Shown here piece by piece: positions 22,778-33,059 of a DNA stretch of 64,000 bases (position 1 is its first letter; every line of letters begins with the position of its first letter). The notes under the pieces are model-generated. The model saw only the letters and a program-made list of their open reading frames with translations, had not been told where the DNA came from and ran no database searches. Source of the stretch: Schistosoma haematobium (lineage: Eukaryota; Platyhelminthes; Trematoda; Strigeidida; Schistosomatidae); contig NC_067196.1 in the NCBI RefSeq assembly GCF_000699445.3, positions 76,808,364 through 76,872,363 on the forward strand, in the 5' to 3' direction. The translations under genes were made by a program, and so were the position numbers.

Positions 22778-23144
22778 ATATAACTGTTCAGTAACTAGAT
22801 TGTGTATATCTATATTCATCTTATCATAAGCTTCATTATTATACGATTTACTGTTTGCAATTTATACTCGGTTCATTAATTACCGTCTACCACGTTCACA
22901 GCCACTTTTTGGATTGATCATGTATAAATGTTATTTGCTATTTTATGGTGTGATATGGTCTGTTTGGCCGGTATATAAACCAGGTATATTTGAGATGAAT
23001 GGTTTGCATAGTGGAAGCTATTATTGGTGTTCTGGACTCAGCTGGACGGGCTAGGCGAACAAAGGACTAATAAGGATGCTAGGCTGCTCATAATGATCGA
23101 ACTTAATACGTTTGGCACAGTGCTAAGATTGTATAAGTCGTATT

Positions 23145-24381
23145 TCGATTGAAAAATAAATCACGTAGTAATAGGCCAGGCCTAAAGTCACTACAGTATT
23201 TAACTATTTCGGCTGTTTATAGTTGATTAAAAGTCCTGAAATATAATAAATTCATTTTATTCTGGAATCTCGTTCTTTTGTCTTTATTTAGATTTATCAA
23301 CGGATCAGGATGATATATTGACTTCACAATTACACGACTTTAAAAAGAAATTCTAGTTTCAGAACAATAACTTATTGGTTCCATAATTGTTTTTGAGACT
23401 AGCAACGTACATTAGAGAGAAAATCAGATTTTTAGAACAGGAATTTTCCACATAAATGAAAATAGTGGTAAAATATAATGTAAATTAGCATAGAGATACA
23501 CTAGTCATCGATCATTGAATATTGACCAATGTTATGTTTTTCCAGTTCATTTTAGTGCTGATTTATATTGATCAGGTTGCATTCTGACCGTTAGCTTAAA
23601 TAACTCGACATAGTGCAGACTATATTGAGGCTTAAGCAGTTGGAGGTAAATATCTCAATGCCATGGCGTGTCAGAAGCCGTTCGAATAACTCTGTAGTAA
23701 CATCTTAGACTATAGAGTCGAAAAATACTGGATTTAATATTTTAAGAACTGCTAGATCCTTCAAGATTACAAGTACAACTATCTGGTGAGTACGAAGTAT
23801 TATTAAATCTAGGTTAAGAGTTTACTATCTATTACATATAAACACGTAACAACGCAATAATGTCCCTCTTGAATGGTCGAAAATTTAATATTAATAGACT
23901 TATGTATTCTTTATGTGCATTTACTGCAACCGATATCTACCATAAATACTAACCAAACAAAAAATTATTCGTTTCATTCGTATTCAAAAATATAAGATAT
24001 AATATAAAACAATTATACCTCGACCGTTTTTTTATTTAAAACGTCTAGGACAAGCACAAATACGCTACCTTAATTTCGATTGTGAATTACCAACCATGTA
24101 TTTTACAGTTAAGCACTTTAATTGTCCATTAAGAAGTTGTGAATCTACTGAAATAATTGACCATAGTCCGTAATTTCATTACTTTAGTATATCTAAAGAT
24201 CACCATTCATCTCATATAGTCAGATAATCAGACTATATCACTGAGTTGTAGACTGATATCAAGTTGATCTATGTCAACACAAATTTGATGACCATTGTTT
24301 TGTGTAGAAGTTAAATTAATGTTTCTGTGCATCGACTTCGAAGATATGACTAAAATTTAACTAAGCGGTTCAGATTTAAAA
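23145..24381. other. Unassigned AT-rich sequence
   Basis: No coding region or known repeat is supported. Confidence 0.4.
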
Positions 24382-24389
24382 GTTCATAC

Positions 24390-24680
24390 GGCGAGACTAC
24401 AATTTATGGACGAAGCAATCAGATATAAGATAAAAGGTCTTGAATTTCGGCGCGAAATTTATTGATCCATTTGGTTACAGAGCGTTTTTGTCATTTTAGC
24501 TGATGTCACTTCGTCATAAAAACCACATATCTAATTCCTAACGTTTAACCATCAACAGTAAATTTTAATTCATGTTCCTCATCATGGTTTATAACCCTCA
24601 TTTGGTCCTAGTTAGTACGTGGACATTCTCAATGTCACCTTAGCGTCGCTCAAAGGTCGTCCATAAATTATAGTCTCACC
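24390..24680 (+). mobile_element. hAT-like MITE, copy 2
   Basis: The 291-bp copy has the same terminal inverted repeats as copy 1, flanked by GTTCATAC (24382-24389) and GTTCATGC (24681-24688). This 8-bp duplication with one mismatch fits the hAT pattern (T at position 2, A at position 7 in the left copy). Confidence 0.8.
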
Positions 24681-24782
24681 GTTCATGCAAAGAAATCTAA
24701 GTTAATTATTTTGATTGCTTTAACTGTCTATTACTTTTTATCTACCTCATCAAATTTTGGTTTTATGTAAATGGAATGGTCG

Positions 24783-25425
24783 AAGTTAGACAGTAAGAGC
24801 ATTGGATGCCGGCCGGCTCAGTGGTCTAGAGGTTGTAGTGTCAGTTACTATGTTAAGCCCATATGCCTTATTCTAGTCTCAGACAAACCAATTTATTCAT
24901 TCTACTTGAGTTACATTTTGACCTTGTTAATTATTTGCTTATCAATCTTGACTGTTTTTATATGAGTGCATATGTATGTGTACTCTATTTATCCCATTAC
25001 TTATCACAAGTCTGTAACCTATTTTCGTGTGACTATAAATATCGATTAACGCTTGACTAAAAGGGAAGTTGGCTTACCCTCCATCTCCACTGCGCGTCGT
25101 TTCGCTTCATATACAAAATATATGTATTCAACAGTCCATTCTCATAATTTGACTTATTTAATTCCGTTATTGACTAACGCGATTTAAGTCGATGATTATA
25201 TACAATGATAGGCGATAACAAACATTCATACGATCTACTTGGAGTCAGATCTCGGGCCACTAGAAGATTAAGTGTTCGCGCGTGAGACTAATAGGTACTA
25301 GGTTTGAATCTCGCAAGGCGAAATCGTGGATACGCATTGCTGAGTAGTCCCAAAATAGGATTAAACGCCCGTCTAATGCTTCCAGGTTTTCCATAGTGAT
25401 CCATATTCAATTAACTCATGAATTC
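24783..25425 (+). repeat. Family A retroposon split by repeat Y
   Basis: The tRNA-like head (24783-24840, CCGGCTCAGTGGTCTAGAGG) stops abruptly. It resumes at 25258 (CTAGAAGATTAAGTGTTCGCG) with the B box, a decayed ribozyme and the 3' block. CTAGAGGT and CTAGAAGA flank the insert, a possible imperfect duplication. Confidence 0.65.
24841..25257 (+). mobile_element. Unassigned repeat Y inserted in a retroposon
   Basis: The insert of about 417 bp begins TGTAGTG and ends GGGCCA, so its ends are TG...CA like an LTR. Parts recur at 14405-14690 (minus) and 63085-63270 (plus). No ORF is present. Confidence 0.55.
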
Positions 25426-25716
25426 AATTAATAAATTATATGTAATTATTTCATTGTTCAATATAACTGTCTTGAACTTAATTTATATTCATTTCATTAT
25501 TATTTATTCAATAATTAAATAAGAATCTATTCAATTCTATACAAAGATTTTAACTGCAATTATATTTATTAATATTAAGTTAATTTCTTAGTGTAAAATC
25601 TTGATAATAACACAATTCGATTTTAGTAATATAATTGTCTAAAAGAATCATTATCTTAGAAATGAATTTACAGTGCTCTATTAAACTAAGTGTTCCTTAT
25701 TCTCACTTTAACGCAA

Positions 25717-25770
<54 letters not shown>

Positions 25771-25844
25771 GATAGCTTATGTAGTAAGACAGTTTCCAAA
25801 TTTCTATTGTCAGTAATGTAATGAATTATAACAAGGAGAGTCAA

Positions 25845-25891
<47 letters not shown>

Positions 25892-26684
25892 ATCTTGATG
25901 AGCGTGTTTGTCTTTCTAGTGTATTCTATTCTGTCCTAGTGTATTCTATTTATTTGCTTCTTTATAGAGTTGACTATTTTTTGTATAATCAATATTTTAT
26001 TTCAGACTTAAAGTTACCCATTTTGAAATATAATGTAAATAACTTTTGCTCTTAGTACTTAGTTCTATACAGTTTTCAATAATTTTTTTCAAATCTCTAA
26101 TCAATTTTGTTGATCACTATATTTTCTAGAATGACAACCGTTTGTTTGCATTTACAAATATACATATATAATTTGATAAGCTGACAAGTTACAATAGACT
26201 TTATTGAAGGTCAATTCTCTCTTGATTGTGTGTTCTAAAACTTATACTGAAGAATCGATTTCTTCAAACGTTTTAGGATTACATATAAAAGATTATTCGA
26301 ATTGGAGTCTTTTTTTTTTGTAGAAGCAATCTCAGTAGAGATTAACTTATCAGGATACTCACAACTAAAATAAATATTGTTTTTATTTTGGAAACTTCAG
26401 ATATTGTAGTAATCTTTCTCAACTATTTTCTTGAAGGAATGTCAAGTTTTTTTACTGATGATATTGATTAGAAGTGATATGCTTGAATGCTATTACGAGT
26501 TCACCTTACTCGGTAAACGGAATGAAAGTTAACGATACAGTGACACGATAGGCCCTGCTAACTAGACCAAGAAGTCTTGATGAGGCCTAGAGAATGTATT
26601 CTACAAGCATTCAGAAAATACGAGGTCACTAAACACACAAATCAAGCTTATTTATACGATGATAGAAACGCCCTTGGGAGAGCC
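25426..26684. other. AT-rich sequence with two TA/TC microsatellites
   Basis: A TC run (about 25719-25739) passes straight into a TA run (to about 25767), and a second TA run lies at about 25849-25888. No gene is seen. Confidence 0.55.
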
Positions 26685-27463
26685 ACAAAACTGTAAAACT
26701 ATGCATGTAGAACAGTTGACAGAATTGTTCGAGGTAAAGACCGGTGTTAGGCAAGGTTGCTATCTCTTTCTCCTGGTGATCGACTGGATCATGACGACAT
26801 AAACATCTGGGGGGAAGTATGGGATACAGTGGACAGCTAGAATGCAGCTGGACGGTCTGGCTCTTCTATCGCACACGTAACAACAAATGCAGGAGAAAAG
26901 GACCTGTGTAGCAGCAGCAAGAGCAGCATGCCTAAAATTGAAAAACATCTGGAACTCAAAGCAACTATCAACCAACACCAAAGTCAGAATATTCAATACA
27001 AATGTCAAAACAGTTCTACCATATGGGGCCGAAACTAGTAAAACTACAAAAACCATCATCCACAACATACAAGTGTTTATTAAGAGTTGTCTACTTTGGA
27101 TCTATCGACCAGACACTATCAACAACAACCTACTATGGGAGAGAACAAAACAAATTCCAGTGTAGGAAGAAATTAGGAAGAAGTGCTGGAAGTGGATAGG
27201 ACACACAATAAAGGAATCACCCTCTTGTGTCACGAGGCAAGCCCTCACATGGGATCCTGAAGGCCAAAGGAGGAGGAGGAGACAAAAACCAAAGAACACA
27301 TTATTCTGAGAAATGGAGACAGGTATGAGAAAAATGAACAACAATTGGATGGAACTAGAAAGGAATGCCTAGGAAAAAGTGGGTTGGAGAATGCTGTTCA
27401 GCAGCCTATACTCCACTGAGAGTAACAGACGTAAGTAAATAAGTAAGTAAGTAAGGTATTCTA
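26685..27463 (+). mobile_element. 5'-truncated RTE fragment (copy 3)
   Basis: It starts in the reverse transcriptase just before the GVRQG motif (26750) and runs to the GTAA-rich end. The FADD region is deleted (LDGLALLSHT) and stops are frequent. Its central part is shared with the inverted copy at 21.9-22.4 kb. Confidence 0.85.
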
Positions 27464-27703
27464 ACATACAATAAGGTATTTCCAGTACGATAGAAAGTAA
27501 TATTGAGTATGATCAACTACTACTAGATTCAAAAGTTTACTTTTTAGTTATTAATATTTAACACAATGATATCTGATAATGGAACCCGTTTCATTTTCAT
27601 TTAAAACGTATCTACTTTATTATTTTAAAATATGAATGTTTGAGGGGACTTGTTTATGACAATTTTTTTTGGTTTTCCGGCTGATATTATGTGATAATAA
27701 GAG

Positions 27704-27905
27704 TGAGGTTTTGTGGATATTATAGTAATTTTAATGGTGGTTAAACGCTCGCGTGCGAGACTGATAGGTCCTGGGTTAGAATCTTGTGAGGAGGGATCGT
27801 AGATGCGCACTGCTCAGATGTCTCATACTAGGACGAAATGGTCGTCCAATGCTACCAGCTTTCCCATGGTTGTATCGCTTCAATTGACTCATGAATTCAA
27901 CTTTT
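27704..27905. repeat. Inverted dimer of family A retroposons
   Basis: A short minus 3' end (27704-27738, GGTTTTGTGGATATTATAG) joins a plus copy (27739-27905). The plus copy has a tRNA-like part, a mutated core (CTCAGATG, with GAAA kept) and the 3' block. Confidence 0.65.
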
Positions 27906-28333
27906 AAAATTGATATTATGTTGATTATAATCCTAGTTAGCAAATCTAACAACACTATTTTACGAAAGAGAGTTTCCTAATCATTTCATTGTTAAATTCT
28001 GTATATTTGAGTGTCTTTTATAGTTACTTCTAATATTACATCAATATTTTTTTATTATTTCTCTTTCAAATACTTTACAATTTCTAATCAATCTGATAAT
28101 TTAATTATTCATTAATGATGATCTGTTTTAGTGATATTTACAAACAGTATTTCATGATTTACTCTCATTAATATGTATGTAAATATAATAACATTCAAGC
28201 ATTTTAATGAATAAGAATAAAGGGAATTCAGCAAAGAAAATTTTCTTTTCAGCGAAATCATCTACTTAAACTGTCCATTCCAATTTCTTAAATAAATAAT
28301 ATATATGTAATATCCCAATGAGTAGAAAAATTA

Positions 28334-28380
28334 GAATTTCTGACGTTTCGCGATTCAGTTTAAGTCACTTCTTCAGAGAA
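28334..28380 (-). ncRNA. PLE-type hammerhead ribozyme
   Basis: On the minus strand TTCT stem I is followed by CTGAAGA, a stem II of seven positions (GTGACTT/GAATCGC, one mismatch and wobbles), GAAA, ACGT and the GTC site, then AGAA closing stem I. It lies downstream of the PLE GIY-YIG fragment at 28624-29083 on the same strand. That is where PLE terminal repeats carry such ribozymes. Confidence 0.7.
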
Positions 28381-28623
28381 TAGATAACCAAATCAAAATT
28401 AATCCAAGTTTAAATAGTACAACGGAACAACAAGAATATTATATGATCAATTAAAAAACAGGTTCGAACAAATCAATGTCATGCCATTTCGGTCAAGGTG
28501 ATTCACAAGCGACATGTATCTAAATTTGTGTGTGTATATGTGCATAGTTAAGGATGAAAAATGTGTGACCTGTATTGTGCGAAAGGATAGAGTTTAATTT
28601 GTAAGATAATGGTGTGAATAATA

Positions 28624-29083
28624 TCAGACTAGGTGGCTTGGATAGACAGTCCAAATAGGATGTATGGTATGGCCTTTTCTTTTGAGAGCAGTAGAATTAA
28701 ACATTATATGGAACGCTTCAGCTACTCTCTTTTCTTTGTGATTGAAAAAATCTTTTTGTAATATTTTGATATATTTGAAATCGATATGATGGTCGTAGAA
28801 AATATCGTGAACTGCTATTGCCGATTTAATTTGAAGTCTGTCCAGTTCTACGGGATTATTAGGTGGTTTCTTTGTATACCTAATATGTCCTTTGGCTCGA
28901 GTCAAGATTTCGCGAGATGACACTGTAATTGATACATCCTAATTTTGTAAAGACAGTTATGTGTTGACATAAATGGAAGTTTATCTTTAAGCGATCTAAG
29001 GTATTTCGAAAAGCGTTCGTTGTTTTCAAATATACTTTAATTCTATGTTGTTTTAAAATTCTTCGGAGTTCTTCTGTTGTATC
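28624..29083 (-). pseudogene. GIY-YIG region of a second Penelope-like lineage
   Basis: Reading minus, the frame gives LRRILKQHRIKVYLKTTNAF, then RNTLDRLKINF, a decayed GIY-YIG core, and RYTKKPPNNPVELDRLQIKS with AIAVHDI. It continues ILQKDFFNHKEKRVAEAFHI and ends near IHPIW. This matches the general PLE pattern (LKxHxIKV, AIAxH, RxxAEAxHI, W end) but not the lineage of the 52-59 kb copies. The conserved Cys residues and the YIG strand are not intact. It is a 5'-truncated remnant. Confidence 0.7.
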
Positions 29084-29100
29084 ATGGATGTGTTAATGAT

Positions 29101-29463
29101 GAACTTCCACTTCGGACCACATCAAGGTGTATCTATAAATTTACTTGCTCATGTGGGGCAGATTACACGGGCCGCACAAAGCGATCAGTTTCGAAACGCA
29201 TTTTAGGTCACTATCGGGCATGACTTTCAAAAGGAGAATGTAAAACAATTACTAGTTCTACACAGGAGTATTTAATCAACTGTAGACACATTGCTCCAAA
29301 TGAGTCTTCTTCTAAAGTAATACACACAATCAAACGAATTGGATCGAAAGGATGTCGAATCAATGTCTTATGCACTGCTGAGGCATTAGCAATCCACAAC
29401 CTGAAGCCTCAACTTTGCGTGCAAAAACGATTCGTCCAACCTTTTATCCTTCCTTCGCCCTAG
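29101..29463 (+). pseudogene. Penelope-like GIY-YIG endonuclease fragment
   Basis: The frame reads CIYKFTCSCGADYTGRTKRS, then VSKRILGHYRA, TGA, and QEYLINCRH, VIHTIKRIG, CTAEALAIHNLKPQLCVQKRF and VQPFILPSP before TAG at 29461. The GIY-like CIYKF, the YTG in place of YIG, the KRI Arg, and the Glu of QEYL are visible. One internal TGA interrupts it. It abuts the minus-strand fragment of another PLE lineage head to head. Confidence 0.82.
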
Positions 29464-29584
29464 TTCCCTTTAGTGGTATGTTTTGGCTTTGTTTTTTACA
29501 TTTTTCTTCATTTTTATTTGCTCATTATTGATTTTTTTAAAATCATTGTTTTGTAATTTTAAACTAATCAGTTCCAGAAGGAGT

Positions 29585-29712
29585 TTTTGGGGATATTATA
29601 GTAATTTTAATAGTTGCGATCACGAGTCAATTGAAGCTAAACCACCGTGGAAAACTTGGAAGCACTGGACGACCGTTTCGTCCTATTATGGGACTCCTCG
29701 GCAAGTTGGCTT
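29585..29712 (-). repeat. Family A retroposon, 3' half
   Basis: It runs from the 3' end through the ribozyme block on the minus strand. Stem II, GAAA and GTC are kept, but CTGAGGAG has become CCGAGGAG. Confidence 0.65.
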
Positions 29713-30074
29713 GGTCATTATTAAGTTTTTATTATTATGACCTTTATGTTTGTCGTTTTTTCTTCATATCCGTCTGACCCGTAAATTATTTTCAGCCTTT
29801 TATTCCTTCCTTATTCCTTGATTATTGCGTATCCTTATCTAATAATAAGAGTCTCGAATCAATTTGTGATGCAATCATTTTTATTCTTCTATATAAATAT
29901 AAGTACGAATGTACAGTTTAAGTAAATAATTTCGTCGAAAGGAAAACTTTCTTCGCTGAATTCTTTTCATTCTTATTCAGTGATGTAATGGGTTATTCTA
30001 ATTACCATTCGATGAATGTTTACATTTTTATTATGATAGCGGCATTTAGACGGAGTAAATGACAGAACCATTAA
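29713..30074. other. Unassigned AT-rich sequence
   Basis: No feature is supported here. Confidence 0.4.
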
Positions 30075-30217
30075 GTTTTTGATTGAGATCATGAACCGAT
30101 TGATGTTGGACCACCTTTGAAAACCTGGAAGAACTGGACGACTGTTTCGTCCTAGTATGGGACTCCTCAGCAGTGCGCATCCACGACCCCTCCTCACGAG
30201 ATTCGGACCCAGGACCT
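30075..30217 (-). repeat. Family A retroposon with intact ribozyme core
   Basis: The minus copy has the 3' block, ribozyme and part of the tRNA-like B box. It ends exactly where a non-LTR retrotransposon fragment begins. Confidence 0.7.
30131..30176 (-). ncRNA. Hammerhead ribozyme (family A)
   Basis: The minus strand shows GCACTG/CAGTTC stem I (five of six pairs), CTGAGGA, stem II GTCC/GGAC with a CATACTA loop, GAAA, a two-pair stem III (AC/GT) and the GTC site. The core is complete. Activity is unproven. Confidence 0.7.
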
Positions 30218-30750
30218 GACGAAATCTCAGCACAGATCCTGAAAGCTCGTTTGGCTTTTGCAAACTTACGTCACCTATGGCGAAGGCGAGATATCCGTGT
30301 ATCAATTAACGGATGAGTATATTGTGCGGCAATTCGTTCTGTTCTACTTTAAGCCTTCTGGAATCACCGAGTAAGTAATATGAGGTGAAACACAGGGTAT
30401 TAAGGAATGATGTTAAATCTGTCGATGAGGTTGTGAATCTCCATCGACTGAGATGGTTTGACCACGTGTTACGTATGCCTGAACACCGATTACCATGACG
30501 CTCAATTCTGAATAGTGTTGGGAATGGTTGGAAGAAAGTTAGGGGCGGCCAAACCAAAATGTGGCATCAGTCCTTGAAGTCACTAACTTCTGGTCTGTGC
30601 TATGTTGGTTGATGCAGACTACTTGATTGGGGTTCGCGCGACTATCGTAACCAATGATTAGAGACTCTGTGTGATATGGCTCAGAATCGATCACAATGGC
30701 TTAGTTGCATACACTCTCTATCTTCCCTTAAACCTTGAAAATAAAATTAC
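30218..30750 (+). pseudogene. Reverse transcriptase C-terminal fragment of another non-LTR retrotransposon
   Basis: The frames give QILKARLAFANLRHLWRRRD and AAIRSVLL, then a deletion, VKHRVLRND, NLHRLRWFDHVLRMPEHRLP, GGQTKMWHQSLKSLTSG and CDMAQNRSQWLSC. This is the end of a non-LTR reverse transcriptase with the widespread W-G-H-V-L-R-M-like segment (here WFDHVLRM). It is not the RTE family found elsewhere in this window. Stops and at least two frame changes are present, and an AATAAAA signal lies near 30740. Confidence 0.75.
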
Positions 30751-31251
30751 TTTACACCTTTCTTTCTACTAATTAATCCTTATATGCAATCTTTCTTTTA
30801 TATATTACCACTATTGAATTAACTACTTGTATGAATTTAGTGTTCATCATGTTGTGATAATGACGTGTGACAACTTGGACCAATGCACATATATACCTAG
30901 TCCTATGTTGTAGCTGACTGTGTTCTATTTAGTTCTTTTTTTCTCTCTCTCAGATAAATAAATATACTATTCATTATAAATAAACTCTAACTGTGTTTCT
31001 ATTTCTTCATAATAAATGTCACTTCTGATTAGTTTAATAAATTTATTCCATCGAAACTCTTACATTTAAACCTATTTATTACTATATCTAATGACAGAAT
31101 TTATAAATAATTAGAAGAAAAAAATTATTGATTGATCAAAATTAATGGAATTTGTAATTCATGTAAAAAGAAAACAAAACAAAAAATACAAAAACTTTTT
31201 TTTGACATGGGTAACTAGGAAAACTAATTCATATCAACAAATCAGTTTATT
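30751..31251. other. Unassigned AT-rich sequence
   Basis: No feature is supported here. Confidence 0.4.
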
Positions 31252-31490
31252 ATCAGATGGGTTTTGTGGATATTACAGCAATTTCAATGGTTAAGATCAT
31301 GAGCCAGTTGAAGTTAGACCACCAAGGAAGACCTGGACGCACTGGAAGACCATTTCGTCCTATTGTGGGACTCCTCAGCAGTGCGCATCCACGACCTCGC
31401 CGCCTCGCGAGATTCGAACCCGGGACCTACTGGTTTAGCGCGCGAAACCATGGTGGTCTAGCTTCAACTGACTCATGATCCTAACCATTG
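31252..31490. repeat. Inverted family A retroposon (minus body, plus 3' stub)
   Basis: A minus copy (31252-31446) runs to GCGCGCGAA in the tRNA-like head. It then switches directly to the plus 3' block ACCATGGTGGTCTAGCTTCA (31447-31490). The ribozyme at 31339-31384 keeps CTGAGGAG, stem II and GAAA, with changes in stem III. Confidence 0.7.
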
Positions 31491-31611
31491 AAATCAGTTT
31501 ATTGTTGATTACTTATTATATCATCCATAGATAACTTAATTTTATTAATAATATAACCTAAATTACATTTACTTGGTGTTGCTTTTATTTGTATCTTCCT
31601 ATTGTTATTTA

Positions 31612-31770
31612 GGACTACAATTGATCAGTTAATTTTTGGCATATGTGCATCCAGTGCGGATTGCCTCGATATAACCTTAAGTCACAAGCTTTTTAAACAA
31701 AGATAGATAGTGGCTAGCAGTGGAAACGCGCGTCCTAGATTCCACTGCTAACCACTATCTATCTTTGCAT
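31612..31770 (-). repeat. Family B retroposon ending in a 28-bp hairpin
   Basis: The minus tail matches the family B consensus order. At 31698-31725 and 31740-31767 two 28-nt arms (AAAGATAGATAGTGG...) are inverted with one mismatch. They enclose a 14-nt loop containing ACGCGCGTCC, the ribozyme's stem III and cleavage region. Confidence 0.75.
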
Positions 31771-32099
31771 AATAGCATAAATTATTTTATAAAATCTAAA
31801 GTAATTATCTATATAATAATATATTTCATTGAATTCCTTTAATAATTGATATAATTGACATTTATAAATGCCAATGTAATTTAAATTTTATATTAGATAA
31901 TGAAGATGTAAAATTTAGTGTTCATGGTAACAGTATGAAATTTAGCTTGTCATCTAGGTACTAGTTATAATAAATCATCAATTAAAAGATGTTAAACATG
32001 GTGATCTATTAAATAGGAGCAAAACGAATCAAACCAGTTAATTGAAATATTTGAATTAAATTCGTTTGATATTGTTTAACTGAATCTTCTCATTTATGT

Positions 32100-32205
32100 T
32101 TAAGACTGTAATTGATTAATCTCTTATTGGCATATGTGCATCTTGTGCGCATTGCCTCTATATTAACTTAATTCACAAGCATGTTAAGTAAATATGGACA
32201 ATGGT
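32100..32205 (-). repeat. Family B retroposon, 3' tail
   Basis: The minus strand has the family B tail (GCATATGTGCATCTTGTGCG, GATTAATCTCTTATTGG). The ribozyme part is absent. Confidence 0.6.
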
Positions 32206-32610
32206 TGTATACTGAAACCAATATGCGACAACTTTAAAAACTGAAGTTAATTTAAATAACAGTTTGCTTTAAAAATTATGTAAAAGTATTATAAGGCATT
32301 CAATGAAACAAAAGGAAATCTATGAAATCACTGACTGAATTCCATTAAATTAGCCATGAAGTTCATATATTTGTCTTTTATATACAGTTGAAGCTAATGA
32401 GATTCATTTCAATAAACCTGACTTTTGGGTTCATAAGAATTTTTTTCCTATCCTGATTGCCATAACACCCAACATTAGAGTAAGTAGTAAATGAAATATT
32501 ACACCCCATTTTGATCAATTTTTTCCCTAGTTTCTATTTTCTTTTTATTTCATGTATAAATATAACAATCTCCCTTCAACTCTTAATCGTTTATTAATTC
32601 TCTTGTAATA

Positions 32611-32626
32611 ACACACACACACACAC
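32611..32626. repeat. CA microsatellite
   Basis: About eight AC units directly upstream of a possible splice acceptor. Confidence 0.85.
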
Positions 32627-32642
32627 TCTGATGTGTATTTTA

Positions 32643-32739
32643 GATCAAGTGCCGTCTAAAGATTCAGCAAGTTGCATAAACGGTTTATTCAAGTTAACAA
32701 TGGCGTGTAGTTTCAGTGTTGATCGAAACTTCATAAAGG
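32643..32739 (+). CDS. Weak candidate exon
   Basis: A TGTGTATTTTAG acceptor and an AAAG|GTATGT donor frame an open stretch reading DQVPSKDSASCINGLFKL then TMACSFSVDRNFIK. The protein is not recognised and no partner exon in phase was found nearby. It could be chance or a piece of an unknown repeat. Confidence 0.18.
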
Positions 32740-33059
32740 TATGTTTGGATTGCTTGCGACATAAGATAATATTGAATCTAAACCTTGAAAATTCATATTA
32801 CAAAATTTCAGATGATACTGGAACAGGACTTACGTGGAGGTTGGTATTCAATATAATTCTTAAACTTCGTATGCTGCTCGTTCTGATAACCGTTACTAGA
32901 TAACGCTCAACGGTGTATAAATCAGAAGACGAATATGATGCGTTGATTACGTTTATTATCGCATCACACACAGATTTCCAAAACCATGGACACACGAAGC
33001 AAGAATGATATGCAAGGGCCGTAGAGCAAGCCAGCGAGTTGGTTAGTGAGCTAGTCAAT

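Larger units (their letters stand above)
21773..23139 (+). mobile_element. Solo LTR family L1, interrupted by an RTE fragment and a MITE
   Basis: Pieces of the L1 LTR lie at 21773-21887, about 22463-22490 and 22778-23139. They include the TATATAAA box near 22973 and the block GGACTCAGCTGGACGGGCTAGGC. The outer flanks carry GTATT at 21768-21772 and 23140-23144, a candidate 5-bp duplication. An RTE fragment entered the TA-rich part and a MITE entered a GTATAACT-like site. Confidence 0.65.

Noticed and set aside
27625..30557. Minus-strand frames at 27625, 29973 and 30306 as genes
   Set aside because: They lie across retroposon and retrotransposon sequence on the wrong strand and match nothing.
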